Assembly: GCF_036850765.1 (NCBI RefSeq)
Contig: NC_089494.1
Span: 58,545,809-58,609,808 of the forward strand
Reading direction: 5' to 3'
Origin: Saccopteryx bilineata
Taxonomy: Eukaryota; Chordata; Mammalia; Chiroptera; Emballonuridae
DNA length: 64,000 nt
The notes beneath the pieces were generated by a model that saw nothing but the letters and a program-made list of their open reading frames with translations, was not told where the DNA came from and made no database searches. How positions within the stretch are numbered: the first letter of the stretch is position 1; every line of letters starts with the position of its first letter. The position numbers and the translations under genes were made by a program. Positions 12,263 through 23,569 of this stretch are shown in pieces.

Positions 12263-13019
12263 AAAATCCCAATGGCATTTTGTTTTAAGAAATAGAACAA
12301 AAAAATCATCAGATTTGTGTAGAACTACAAAATATCCTGAATAGCCAAAGCAATTTTGAAAGAAAAGAACAAAGCTAAAGGTAGCCCAGTACCTTACTTC
12401 AAATTATACTACAGAGCTATGATAATCAAACATGGAACGGGTAGAAAAACAGACACAGAGACCAATGAAGTAGAACTGAGAGCCCAGAAGCAAGCAAAAC
12501 CATGTAATGGGCAAATAATCTTTGACAAAGGAGCCAAAATGCACTATGGAGGGAAAGAAGCCTCTTCAATAAGTGGTACTGGGAATATTAGAAAGCCATA
12601 AACAAAGGAATGAAACTAGATTACAGTTTGTCCTGATGTACAAAAATTAACTGAAAACAGATCAAAGACCTAATATAAAATCTGAAAAAATAACTTACAT
12701 AGAAGAAAACAGGTGTTAAACTTATGAACCTTGGTCTTAGACAACATTTTATGAATTTGACCCCAGAGGCAAGGGAAATAAAGGCAAAAATAAATGAATG
12801 GGCCTATACCAAACTAAAAAGCTTCTGCACAGCAAAAGAAACTACCAAAAAAACAAAAAGACAACCAACTAAATGGAAGATGATATTTGCAAACAACAAG
12901 TCTAACAAGGGGTTAATATCCAAAATATATAAAGAACTCATACAATTCAACATCAATAAAGCATTTTAATTAAAAAATGGGAAGAGGACCAGAATAGATA
13001 CCTCTCTCAAGAAAACATA

Positions 13020-13200
13020 TAGTCTGGCGTAGTGGATAAAGCATCAACCTGAAATGCTGAGGTCGCCAGTTCAAAATCCTTGGCTTGCCTCATCAAGCCA
13101 CATATGGGAATTGATGCCTCCTGCTTCTCCCCCCTCTTTCTCCCTCTCTCTCTAAAAATGAATAAATTTAAAAATCTAATAAAATGATACTTTAAAAAAA
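13020..13200 (+). mobile_element. Bat tRNA-derived SINE (short family), 5' worn
   Basis: The order is a head (GCGTAGTGGATAAAGCATC), a B box-like GTTCAAAATCC, the CACATATGGGAATTGATGC motif, a CT-rich stretch and an A-rich tail. The same family occurs at 27,321-27,520, 31,036-31,220 and 62,036-62,265. It lies directly next to a Rhin SINE. Confidence 0.8.
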
Positions 13201-13209
13201 GAAAAAGAG

Positions 13210-13577
13210 GCCCTGGCTTGTTGGATGAGTAGTAGAGTGTCAGCCTGGAGTGTGGAAAGTCCCGGGTTTGATTCCCAGTCAGGGCACACAGGAGAAGCAA
13301 CCATCTGCTTCTCCACCCTTCCCCCGTCTCCTTTCTCTTTATCTCTCTCTTCCCTTCCAACAACCAAGGCTCCACTGGAGCAAAATTGGCCCGGGCACTG
13401 AGGATGGCTCCACGGCCTCCATCTCAGGTGCTAGAATGGCTCTGGCCACAACAGAGCAACACCCCCTGGTGGGTATGCCGGGTAGATCTTGGTCAGGCGC
13501 ATGCGGGAGTCTGTCAGACTGCCTCCTTGCTTCTAACTTCAGGAAAATACAAAAAAATACAATAATAAAATAAATAG
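13210..13577 (+). mobile_element. Rhin-type SINE
   Basis: Head GCCCTGGCTTGTTGGATGAG, B box-like GGTTTGATTCC, standard body and A-rich tail. It has inserted at or next to the A tail of the SINE ending at 13,200, a common hotspot pattern. Confidence 0.88.
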
Positions 13578-14380
13578 AAAAGGAAGAAGAAGACATGCAA
13601 ACAGTAAACAGATATATAAAATGATGTTCATCTTCACTAGCTATTAGGGAAATGCAAATCAAAACTACAATGAGATACCTGTTAGAATGGCTATTATCAA
13701 CAAGATAGGTAATACTAAGTGTTGAAGAGGTTGTAAAGAAAAAAGAACCCTCATTCACTGCTGGTGAGAATGTAAACTGGTACAGCCACTATGGAAAACA
13801 GTATGGTGAATTCTCAAAACATTAAGAATAGAATTACCATATTACCCAGCAACCCCTCTTCTGGGTATCTACCTGAAAAACCAGAAAACACTTATTCACA
13901 AAGACGTATGCACCCCTATGTACACTGCAGCATCATTCATGATGGCCAAGACATGGAGACAACCAAAGTGTTCTTCGATAGAGGGTTGGATAAAGAAGAT
14001 GTGGTACATATATACTATGGAGTACTACTTAGCCATAACAAAAGATGAAAACTGTCATTTGCAACAACATGGATGGACTTTGAGAATATTATGCTAATCA
14101 AGATAAGTCAGTCAGAAAAAGATAAGAACCATATGATTTCACTCATATGGGAGTATATAAAACTGAAAGTCATAGACACAGACAACAGTGTGGTGGTTAC
14201 CAGAGGGAAGGGGATGGGGGAGTTATAAAGGTTGTAAAGGGGGCCAAATACATAGTGATGAAAGATGACTAGACTTTGTGTGATGGACACACAATCCAAT
14301 ATACAGATCATGTATCATTGAAACCTGTATGATCTTATTAATCAATGTTATCCCAATAAAATTTTATTTTAGAAAAGGAT

Positions 14381-14557
14381 GAAAACATTTTTTTAAATGT
14401 ATTGGGTCTAAAATAATTAAAATTAAAAATTGTCAAAAAACCCACAAAAAAATTTAAAAAGCCAAGGGAAAATGGTTATCATTTGAGAAAAAAAATTAAA
14501 CTAAAGATCTACGTCACATCATATACACAGATGAACTCCAGATAAATTAAAACTTTT
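14381..14557 (+). mobile_element. Old L1 (copy #0), fragment 1
   Basis: Degenerate L1 ORF2 sequence between L1 #3 and the large minus-strand L1. It continues after 22,360, because the minus-strand L1 inserted here and duplicated AATTAAAACTTTT (14,545-14,557 and 22,347-22,359). Confidence 0.65.
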
Positions 14558-14814
14558 TTTTTAATTTTTTTTAATAATTTTATTTTTTTAATGGGGTGAC
14601 ATCAATAAATCAGGATACATATATTCAAAGATAACAAGTCCAGGTTATCTTGTCGTTCAATTATGTTGCATACCCACCACCCAAAGTCAGATTGTCCTCT
14701 GTCACCTTCTATCTTGTTTTCTTTGTGCCCCTCCCCACCCCCTATCCCTCTCCCATTCCCCCCTCCCCCCCCCCGTAACCACCACACTCTTATCAATGTC
14801 TCTTAGTTTCACTA

Positions 14815-17800
14815 TTATGTCCCACCTACGTATGGAATAATACAGTTCCTGTTTTTTTCTGATTTACTTATTTCGCTTCGTATCATGTTATCAAGATCCC
14901 ACCATTTTGCTGTAAATGTTCCGATGTCATCATTTCTTATGGCTGAGTAGTATTCCATAGTGTATATGTGCCACATCTTCTTTATCCAGTCATCTATTGA
15001 TGGGCTTTTTGGTTGTTTCCATGTCCTGGCCACTGTGAACAATGCTGCAATAAACATGGGGCTGCATGTGTCTTTACGTATCAATGTTTCTGAGTTTTGG
15101 GGATATATACCCAGTAGAGGGATTGCTGGGTCATAAGGTAGTTCTATTTTCAGTTTTTTGAGGAACCACCATACTTTCTTCCATAATGGTTGTACTACTT
15201 TACATTCCCACCAACAGTGTATGAGGGTTCCTTTTTCTCCACAGCCTCTCCAACATTTGCTATTACCTGACTTGCTAATAACAGCTAATCGAACAGGTGT
15301 GAGTGGTATCTCATTGCCATTTTGATTTGCATTTCTCTAATAGCTAAAGAAGATGAGCATCTTTTCATATATCTGTTGGCCATTTGTATTTCTTCCTGGG
15401 AGAAGTGTCTATTCATATCCTCTTCCCATTTTTTTATTGGATTGTTTGTTTGTTTGTTGTTGAGTTTTATGAGTTCTTTGTATATTTTGGATATTAGGCC
15501 CTTATCTGAGCTGTTGTTTGAAAATATCATTTCCCATTTAGTTGGCTTTCTGTTTATTTTGTTATCAGTTTCTCTTGCTGAGCAAAAACTTCTTAGTCTG
15601 ATGTAGTCCCATTCATTAATTTTTGCCTTCACTTCTCTTGCCATTGGAGTCAAATTCATAAAATGCTCTTTAAAACCCAGGTCCATGAGTTGAGTACCTA
15701 TGTCTTCTTCTATGTACTTAATTGTTTCAGGTCTTATGTTTAGATCTTTGATCCATTTTGAGTTAATTTTTGTACAGGGGGAGAGACTGTAGTCCAGTTT
15801 CATTCTTTTGCATGTGGCTTTCCAGTTTTCCCAGCACCATTTATTGAAGAGGCTTTCTTTTCTCCATTGTGTGTTGTTGGCCCCTTTATCAAAAATTATT
15901 TGACTATATATATGTGGTTTTATTTCTGGACTTTCTATTCTGTTCCATTGGTCTGAGTGTCTATTTTTCTGCCAATACCATGCTGTTTTGATTGTCGTGG
16001 CCCTATAATAGAGTTTGAAGTCAGGTATTGTTATGCCCCCAGCTTCATTCTTTTTCTTTAGGATTGCTTTGGCTATTCGGGGTTTTTTATAGTTCCATAT
16101 AAATCTGATGATTTTTTGCTCTATTTCTTTAAAAAATGTCATTGGAAGTTTGATGGGAATTGCATTAAATTTGTATATTGCTTTGGGTAATATAGCCATC
16201 TTGATTATATTTATTCTTCCTAGCCAAGAACAAGGTATATTCTTCCATCTCATTATATCTTTTTCGATTTCCCTTAACAATGGTTTATAGTTTTCATTAT
16301 ATAAGTCCTTTACATTCTTTGTTATGTTTATTCCTAAGTATTTTATTTTTTTTTGTTGCAATCGTGAAGGGGATTATTCTTTTGAGTTCCTTCTCAGTTG
16401 TTTCATTGTTGGCATATAGAAAGGCTATTGACTTCTGTATGTTAATTTTGTATCCTGCGACCTTACTGTATTGGCTTATTGTTTCTAGTAGTCTTTTTGT
16501 GGATTCTTTGGGGTTTTTGATGTATAGGATCATATCATCTGCAAAAAGTGATACCTTTACTTCTTCTTTTCCGATATGGATGCCTTTTATTTCTTTGTCT
16601 TGTCTGATTGCTCTGGCTAGAACCTCTAGTACCACATTAAATAAGAGTGGAGAGAGTGGACAACCTGTCTTGTTCCTGATTTAAGGGGGAAAGCCTTCAG
16701 TTTAGTGCCATTTAATATGATGTTAGCTGATGGTTTATCATATATGGCCTTTATCATGTTGAGATATTTTCCTTCTATACCCATTTTGTTGAGAGTCTTA
16801 AACATAAAATTGTGTTGTATTTTATCTGCGTCTATTGATAAGATCATGTGGTTTTTGTTCTTTGTTTTGTTGATATGGTGTATTACATTAACCGTTTTAC
16901 GTATGTTGAACCATCCTTGAGATTCTGGGATGAATCCCACTTGATCATGATGTATTATTTTTTTAATATGTTGTTGTATTCGATTTGCTAGTATTTTGTT
17001 TAGTATTTTAGCATCTGTATTCATTAGAGATATTGGTCTGTAGTTTTCTTTTTTTGTGCCATCCTTGCCTGGTTTTGGTATGAGGGTTATGTTGGCCTCA
17101 TAAAATGTGTTTGGAAGTATTGCTTCTTCTTCAATTTTTTGGAAGACTTTGAGTAGAATAGGAACCAAGTCTTCTTTGAATGTTTGATAAAATTCGCTGG
17201 TATAGCCGTCAGGGCCTGGACTTTTATTTTTGGGGAGGTTTTTAATGGTTTTTTCTTTTTCTTCTCTACTGATAGGTCTGTTTAGGCTTTCTGCTTCTTC
17301 TTGACTCAGTCTAGGAAGGTTGTATTGTTCTAGGAATTTATCCATTTCTTCTAGGTTGTTGAATTTAGTGGCATAAAGTTTTTCATAGTATTCTACAATA
17401 ATTCTTTGTATATCTACGGTGTCCGTGGTGATTTCTCCTCTTTCATTTTGGATTTTGTTTATATGAGTTCTTTCTCTTTTTTTCCTTGGTAAGTCTTGCC
17501 AAGGGTTTGTCAATTTTGTTGATCTTTTCAAAGAACCAGCTCCTTGTCCTATTAATTTTTTCTATAGTTTTTCTGTTCTCTAATTCATTTATTTCTGCTC
17601 TTATTTTTATTATCTCCTTTCTTCAGCTGGTTTTGGGTTGTCTTTGTTCTTCTTTTTCTAGTTCCTTAAGGTGGGAAGTTAAGTGGTTCACTTGGGCTCT
17701 CTCTTGTTTGTTCATATATGCCTGAAGCGATATGAACTTCCCTCTTATCACTACTTTTGCTGCATCCCATAGATTCTGATATGTTGTATTGTCATTTTCA

Positions 17801-18636
17801 TTAGTCTGTATATATCTTTTGATCTCTGCATTTATTTCTTCTTTGACCCATTCATTTTTTAAAAGTATGTTGTTTAGTTTCCACATTTTTGTGGGATTTT
17901 TTTCCTCTTTTTTGCAGTTGAATTCTAGTTTCAAGGCTTTATGATCAGAAAATATGCTTGGTACAACTTCAATTTTTCTGAATTTGCTGATGTTGTTTTT
18001 GTGGCCCAACATATGGTCAATTCTTGAGAATGATCCATGTACACTGGAGAAAAATGTATACTCAGTCACTTTGGGATGAAATGTCCTGTAGATGTCTATC
18101 ATATCCAGGTGCTCTAGTGTTTTGTTTAAGGCCACTATGTCTTTGTTGATTCTCTGTTTGGATGACTGATCTAGAGCCGTCAGCGGTGTATTGAGGTCTC
18201 CAAGTATGATTGTATTTTTGTCAGTTTTTGTTTTAAGATCGATAAGTAGCTGTCTTATATATTTTGGTGCTCCTTGGTTTGGTGCATATATATTAAGAAT
18301 TGTTATGTCTTCTTGATTCAGTGTCCCCTTAGCCATTATGAAATGGCCATTTTTGTCTCTGAGTACTTTTCCTGTCTTGTAGTCAGCATTATCCGATATG
18401 AGTATTGCTACACCTGCTTTTTTTTGGATGTTATATGCTTGGAGTATTGTTTTCCAGCCTTTCACTTTGAATTTGTTTTTATCCTTGTTACTTAGATAAG
18501 TTTCCTGTAGGCAGCATACAGTTGGATTTTCTTTTTTAATCCATTCTGCTACTCTGTGCCTTTTTATTGGTGAGTTTAATCCGTTTACATTTAGTGTAAT
18601 TATTGATACTTGTACTTGTGAGTTCCCTATTGCCAT
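14815..18636 (-). pseudogene. L1 ORF2 (endonuclease-reverse transcriptase), nearly full length, few breaks
   Basis: About 3.8 kb, close to the usual 1,275 codons. The endonuclease part (18,636-17,623) keeps the expected motifs [35 protein letters not shown] and [10 protein letters not shown]. The RT part has [27 protein letters not shown] and FADDM (about 16,520-16,540). Defects are frameshifts near 17,600, 16,630, 16,330, 15,290 and 15,085. There is also a 12-nt in-frame deletion in RT motif A (16,823-16,831 reads DAD where DAEKAFD is normal). Retrotransposition-incompetent as written. Confidence 0.88.
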
Positions 18637-18949
18637 TTTATATCTTGCTTTCTGTTAGTTTTGTGTCTTGTTTGATCCTTCTCTTTCGTTTTTCTATCTT
18701 TTGTTTTTATTTGGTTGTATTCCATACATCTTTCCTCTGTTGCTATCTTTTTTATCTCATGTGCCTCTGTGGTGGTTTTTTCAATGGTGGTTACCTTTGA
18801 GTAATGAAAAGGGTCCCTACCCTGTTCATTGTAGCGAACTATTTTGTGAGTACTTTTGCACTCCATCATCCTTTGCTACTGTTAATCTCCATCTTCTCCC
18901 CCTCTTTCTTTTTGTTGTTGTTACAGTTTAAATTTGGTTTTATTGTGTT

Positions 18950-19880
18950 TTTCTTGGAGCTTTTACTTGTGGCTCTGTTTTTTTTTGTTCTTTGTATCTG
19001 ATTGGAGAACCCCCTTTAGTAATTCCTGGAGTGTGGGATTTCTGATGATAAATTCCCTCATCTTTCCTATATCTGTGAATGTTTTTATTTCTCCTTCATA
19101 TTTGAAGGATAGCTTTGATGGGTATAGTATTCATGGCTGAAAGTTCCTCTCTTTCAGGACTTTAAATATTGGGGTCCACTCTCTTCTAGCTTGTAGAGTT
19201 TCTGCTGAGAAATCTGATGATAATCTAATGGGCCTTCCTTTATATGTTGTATTCTTCTTTTCCCTGGCTGCCTTGAGAATTTTTTCTTTGCTGTTGGTTT
19301 GTGTCAATTTCATTATGATATGCCTTGGAGTAGGTTTGTTGGGGTTAAGAAAACTTGGAGTTCTGTTTGCTTCTTGAACTTGAGGCTTTAGTTCTTTCCA
19401 CAGGCTTGGGAAGTTCTCATTTATTATTTGTTTGAGTATGTTCTCCATTCCATTTTCTCTCTCTTCTCCCTCTGATATACCTATTATTCTTATGTTATTC
19501 TTTTTGATGGAGTCAGATAATTCTTGTAGGGCTATCTCATTTTTTTTAATTTTTGAGTCTCTTTCTTCTTCTCTCTGTTGTGCCTCAAGTTGCTTGTCTT
19601 CTATTTCACTAATCCTCTCTTCTATCTGACCTGTTCTATTAGCTAAGCTTGTTACTTTGTTTTTCAGCTCGTTAATTGAGTTTTTCATCTCTGTTTGATT
19701 TGTTTTTATAGTTTCAATTTCCTTGGATATATATTCTTTGTGTTCATTGAGTTGTTTTCTGAGCTCCCTAAATTGCCTTTCTGTGTTTTCTTGTATATCT
19801 CTGAGGATTTTTAGGATTTCTATCTTGAATTCTCTGTCATTTAGCTCCAAGGTTTCCAATATATTAAATTTTTTCTCCAT
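18950..19880 (-). pseudogene. L1 ORF1 (RNA-binding protein) with one premature stop
   Basis: ORF1p coats L1 RNA. It starts at 19,880 (MEKKFNILE). A coiled-coil-rich N-terminal part is followed by the RRM (NNIRIIGISEGEE) and the C-terminal domain (TPRHIIMKLTQTNSKEKIL, RLSSDFSAETLQARREW). The frame stops at 19,131-19,133 with TGA where the family has an arginine codon, which fits CGA-to-TGA decay at a CpG. The same frame continues beyond it (ILYPSKLSFKYEGE). So a single nonsense change separates this ORF1 from its full length. Confidence 0.85.
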
Positions 19881-22346
19881 AGATTTTTCCTCATCTAGCT
19901 GTTACCTCTCTTTCTTTTGTATCCATGATATTCGATTTTCTCTTCCTTAATGGCATCTGAGGGTGGTTTTGTTGATAGTGTTAATGAGATTTAATAAAGA
20001 ATAAAAAGTTAAAAAAATAATAATAAAAAATAAAAAATTGAAAAGAGTTGTTTTTTTTTAAAAAAAATTAATAATGAAATAAAGAAAAATAAAATAAAAT
20101 AAAAATTTTTAAAAAAAGGAAATTATTCCCCCCCTCCTTTTTTCCTCTCCTCTCCTCTCCCCTCTTTCTTGAGAAAATCTTGTGGTGGACTGTGAATTAT
20201 AACAAACAATGCCTGTGATGGAGGGCCTGAATTGGGGAAAAGTAATAAAGGGGCAAAAAAAAAAAAAAAGAGCGTATGGACCCACAAAAAGCAAATAAGG
20301 AAAAAATTTGGGTCAAGAATAAAATGATTTGCTTTTAGGTGTTGGTTTTCTAAGAGTTATGATGAGAGGAATAAGAGGAAAATGGAAAAATGGGGGGACA
20401 AATTAAAAAATTACTATTGTATTTAGTGGAACAAGAACTAGATAATATGGAGAGCCAGGAATGGGAGCACTGCTAGTGAGTTAAAAAGGTGAAGTAAAAA
20501 TTCTTCAAAATGCCACAAACATAAGTTTGAGTCCCAGATAAGATAATTTGTTTGTTATTGAGGTTTGAATGAGAGGAGATGTAAAGGAGAAAGGAAGAAA
20601 CTAATATAGAGGGAGAAAAGAAAGAGAGAGAGAGAAAAAAAGAGGGAACCACTAAAAGAAGAAAAAAGAAAGGAGAGAGAGAGAGAGACAGTTAAGGGTT
20701 TTAGAGTGCAACCCTCATAGAGAGAAAGGAAGAGAAGAGAAAAGATAATGGGAGATGTAACACTTATGGGTAGTGTAGTTCAAGGAGAGGAGAGAGTAAG
20801 ACCGGTAGAGAGTTAATCGGCCAAATTGGAGGAGGAAAAAAAAGTATCAAGAATGAAGATAAGAGAAACAAACGAACAAATATAATAAAATGGGATAGGT
20901 TATAAAGTCTGCAGATTATTCTTGATTTTGAGAGGTTATCTTCTTGCTTTTTTTTTTCTCTCCCTCTTCCTGGTCGGTGACTCTGTACCCCGGGTTCTAC
21001 CCCTTTGGCACGCTCAGGTAGAAGTTTGCAGTTGATAAGTCTCTATGGCAATGTCATGTATTGTGCTTTAGTCTCATTGGCAGTCGAAGCTCATTGGCAT
21101 TTATAGGCTCCGACAGTGAGAGAGTTCATGTTCCTGGAGCCTTTCTCCTAGTCTTTCCTTCCTCAATTAGTAGCCTGATAATCCAGCTATGGGGTTGCTG
21201 CTGCCTCTGCCTGGATAGTAAGAGGCTCAAAGAGCTGGCAACTCCCCACTCTATTTCCACTCAGCACAGGGCTCTGGGTAAGGCTCAGTCAGTCAGAGCT
21301 GCTAGCATAATCAGGCGGGCTTTCCACCCACTCAAAGACCTCTGGCTCTGCCACTCTGTCCGGTAACACAAGCGGGCGCCCACTTCCGGGGTGCTTGGAG
21401 GAAACTCTCATTCACTGTCTGCGACCAGGATATCCGGCCAGCAGACTCACACTCTGAGTGAAACCCCCAACCACAGGGAAAAGTTGCAGCGTTGGAATTA
21501 AGTCTCGCTCCGTCCCTGTGCGCGGCTTTTGCAAGGTGCTGGGGCGGCCCGAGATTCCGCTTTGGCCCACACAAAGGCCCCTGACTCTGCCCCTCTGTGC
21601 GATAACACGGGCGCGCACTGCCGAGGCACTCGGAGGAATCGCTCACTCCTTATCTGCGTGAGCAAACCAGGATATGAGGCCGGCTGCGTTTCCCTCTGAG
21701 TGAAACACCCTCCAGCATGGAAAATCTCCACCGTTGGAATTAGTTCTCACTCCCTCCCGTGCGTGGCTTTCCCAGGGCGCTGGGGCTGCCCAGAGACTCT
21801 GCCCTCGGCCCACAGAAAGGCCTCTGACCCTGCCTCTCCGTGGGGCAACACGGGCACCCACTCTCGGGGCCTAGGAAGAAATTCTCGCCCACTAACTGCG
21901 CACCGACCAGGAGACCGGGTAAAATGGCCGCTCCGCTTGTCTTTCTTTGTTTGGGTTTGGTGCGAGTGTTAGCTTGTATTGCCCGGGTTGCCACAGGATC
22001 AGATTTTCCTCGGCTTGGATCTCCGTGCCACAGCCTGGTTCAGCCGTTTGTGTCGCGGCCTGGATCTATTCACCCCCTTTGCCCGCCTCAGTTTCTATAT
22101 TCACAGTTACCAGAGAAAGCCGCCCTGTTTAGGTTAGTGAGGAAGGCGGAGCATTTCTTACTCCCTATTTCCTTCGGGGTTTGGTTATATATTTAGCCAA
22201 TTTTTCACTCAATCATACCTTTGGGTGTATTGCGAAGCATCTGGAAGCTCCAAGTATAGGTTTTTCTGTTTCTGGTTGAAGATCTTGTTGAGTTTTGGGG
22301 GAGATTTATCGGTATCGCTTCCTACCCCGCCATTACTCTGACGTCC
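19881..22346 (-). promoter_or_regulatory. L1 5' UTR (internal promoter region), 2.47 kb
   Basis: The long non-coding leader of the minus-strand L1. Next to ORF1 it is purine/A-rich (about 19,990-20,900). Further 5' it is GC- and CpG-rich and tandemly repeated (about 21,334-21,930). The outermost end (21,940-22,346) is unique and contains GGCGGGGTAGGAAG on the L1 strand next to the target repeat. L1 5' UTRs carry the RNA polymerase II promoter. Confidence 0.75.
21334..21930 (-). repeat. ~240-bp tandem monomers in the L1 5' UTR (about 2.5 units)
   Basis: Three successive blocks share the same landmarks. An AAAGRCCYCTG box occurs at 21,334, 21,573 and 21,816, giving spacings of 239 and 243 bp. 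Each is followed by a CTCTGYSYGRYAACACRRGCG-like box, then a 'CGTTGGAATTA' box (present in the first two units), and a GCGCTGGGGC-like box. Units differ by many substitutions, so they are diverged. Monomeric 5' UTRs are known from mouse L1. Confidence 0.8.
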
Positions 22347-22359
22347 AATTAAAACTTTT

Positions 22360-22878
22360 AATGCAGAGACAAAACTTTAAAAAATATATGTGAATATATC
22401 TAGTCATGGAATAAAAAGTGTTTTAAATATAAGACATAAGAAATAATGACTGTTGAAGATTAATAAATTTGACTACATTATACTTAAGACTATCTTAAAG
22501 AAAGTAAAAAGTTACAAATTAGAAGGAGATGCTTGCAATAACTGCAAAAGGATTAGTATAGGACTATATAAAGAACTACTAAAACTCAATAAAAAAAAAC
22601 TAACAAACAACCTAATATAAAAATGCATAAAGGACAGAATCAGGCTTTTTAAAAAAGAGAAACTATACATGGCCAGTAAACATGAATTCTGACATACAAA
22701 GTATAGAGATAATGTGAATTTATAGAATCTCTTATACACTGTTGATGGGACTATAAATTAGAGCGACCATTATGGAAAACAGTTTGGCTTTATGTACTAA
22801 GGTTAAACATTCAAATACTTTAATGACACAATTCCACTTCTAGGTGGACATGTACTCTAAAAGCACGTACAAAAATGT
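22360..22878 (+). mobile_element. Old L1 (copy #0), fragment 2 (ORF2 C-terminal remnant)
   Basis: A continuation of the old L1 after the minus-strand L1. ORF2 C-terminal landmarks are faintly readable (NKFDYIILKTI near 22,460; a CACTGTTGATGGGACTATAAA box at 22,737). It continues past the SINE/provirus nest at about 26,790. Confidence 0.65.
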
Positions 22879-23199
22879 CCAGCCTGACCAGATGGTGGTA
22901 CAGTGGATAGAGCACTGACCTGAGATACGGAGGACCCAGGTTCAAAACCCCAAGGTCGCTGGCTTGAGTGTAGGCTCTCCAGCTTGAACACAGGGTCATC
23001 AGCTTGAGCATGGGATCATAGACATGACCCCATGGTCACTGGCTTGAGCCCAAAGGTCGCTGGCTTGAAGCCTACGGTTGCTGGCTTGAGCCCAAAGTCA
23101 CTGGTTTGAGTAAGTGGTCACTGGCTCACCTGGAGCTGCCCCCCGCCCCGTTAAGGTACATGTGAGAAAGCAATTAATGAACATCTAAAGTGCCACAAC
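22879..23199 (+). mobile_element. Long bat SINE, left part (split by a provirus)
   Basis: The tRNA-like head GCCTGACCAGATGGTGG with a B box-like GGTTCAAAACC, then repeated GGTCACTGGCTTGAG units and CACATATGAGAAAGCAA-like sequence. It stops at GTGCCACAAC and resumes at 26,698 with the rest of the SINE (GAATTGATGCTTCTCATCTC). The retrovirus therefore inserted into it. Outer repeats AAAAATGTC (about 22,871-22,879 and about 26,784-26,792) are the SINE's own target duplication. Confidence 0.85.
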
Positions 23200-23549
23200 T
23201 GTGAGGCTGGTTGGCAATGGGGGAAAGTCACATGAGGAACCAAACCCAGGAACTTTGGCTGGAACTGCCCACACCCATACGCGCCAAAAGAAACTTCCCA
23301 GAAATCCTTTGGAAAAGAACGACCATCTGTCAGCCAATGAAATTTCTCCATGTCATATCAACTTGCCTTCACCCTGATGACCTTATAAATTACCCCCACA
23401 TGGATCCCCCCTCCCCCCATGTAACTTCTCTGGCCCCTGTCTCCCGGACCAGAGAACATCATCCGTGAAACGCTCTGAATAAAGCTTTCATTAGTCCACA
23501 TTTCATGGCTATGCCCTTCCTTCTTCCTCAGTGGGGAAAATACCTTACA
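23200..23549 (+). promoter_or_regulatory. Provirus 5' LTR
   Basis: A 350-bp LTR beginning TGTGAGG and ending CTTACA. It has a TATA-type box TATAAAT at 23,384-23,390 and a polyadenylation signal AATAAA at 23,478-23,483. The primer-binding site follows two bases after its end. Confidence 0.9.
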
Positions 23550-23551
23550 TT

Positions 23552-23569
23552 TAGTGCCGAAAGCGGGAG
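23552..23569 (+). other. Retroviral primer-binding site, best fit tRNA-Phe
   Basis: TAGTGCCGAAAGCGGGAG lies just after the 5' LTR. It closely matches the complement of the 3' end of tRNA-Phe (TGGTGCCGAAACCCGGGA), with one substitution at position 2 and changes around the C run. This is the HERV-F-like primer type. Confidence 0.65.

Larger units (their letters stand above)
9803..14380 (+). mobile_element. L1 copy #3, 5'-truncated (ORF2 from before the RT domain to the 3' UTR)
   Basis: It begins in ORF2 before the RT core and runs to a 3' UTR and A-rich end at about 14,375. RT motif A is visible near 10,785-10,840 (LLIDAEKAFDKIQ). Many stops and frameshifts make it inactive. It carries several later insertions: an L1 3' fragment (10,072-10,353), a minus-strand SINE (11,309-11,738), a Rhin SINE (11,920-12,262) and two adjacent SINEs (13,020-13,577). 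Confidence 0.8.
14558..22346 (-). mobile_element. Near-complete L1 LINE (copy #4), 7.8 kb
   Basis: A minus-strand L1 bounded by 13-bp target repeats AATTAAAACTTTT (14,545-14,557; 22,347-22,359). From right to left it has a long 5' UTR with tandem monomers, ORF1, ORF2, a 3' UTR with a C-rich plus-strand (G-rich on the L1 strand) tract at about 14,730-14,775, and a poly-A tail shown as the poly-T at 14,551-14,590. It is the best preserved L1 here, with few breaks, so it is young relative to the others. Confidence 0.93.

Noticed and set aside
21061..21994. Many overlapping open frames of 60-104 residues on both strands
   Set aside because: They lie in the GC-rich L1 5' UTR, show no family motifs, and arise from low stop-codon frequency.
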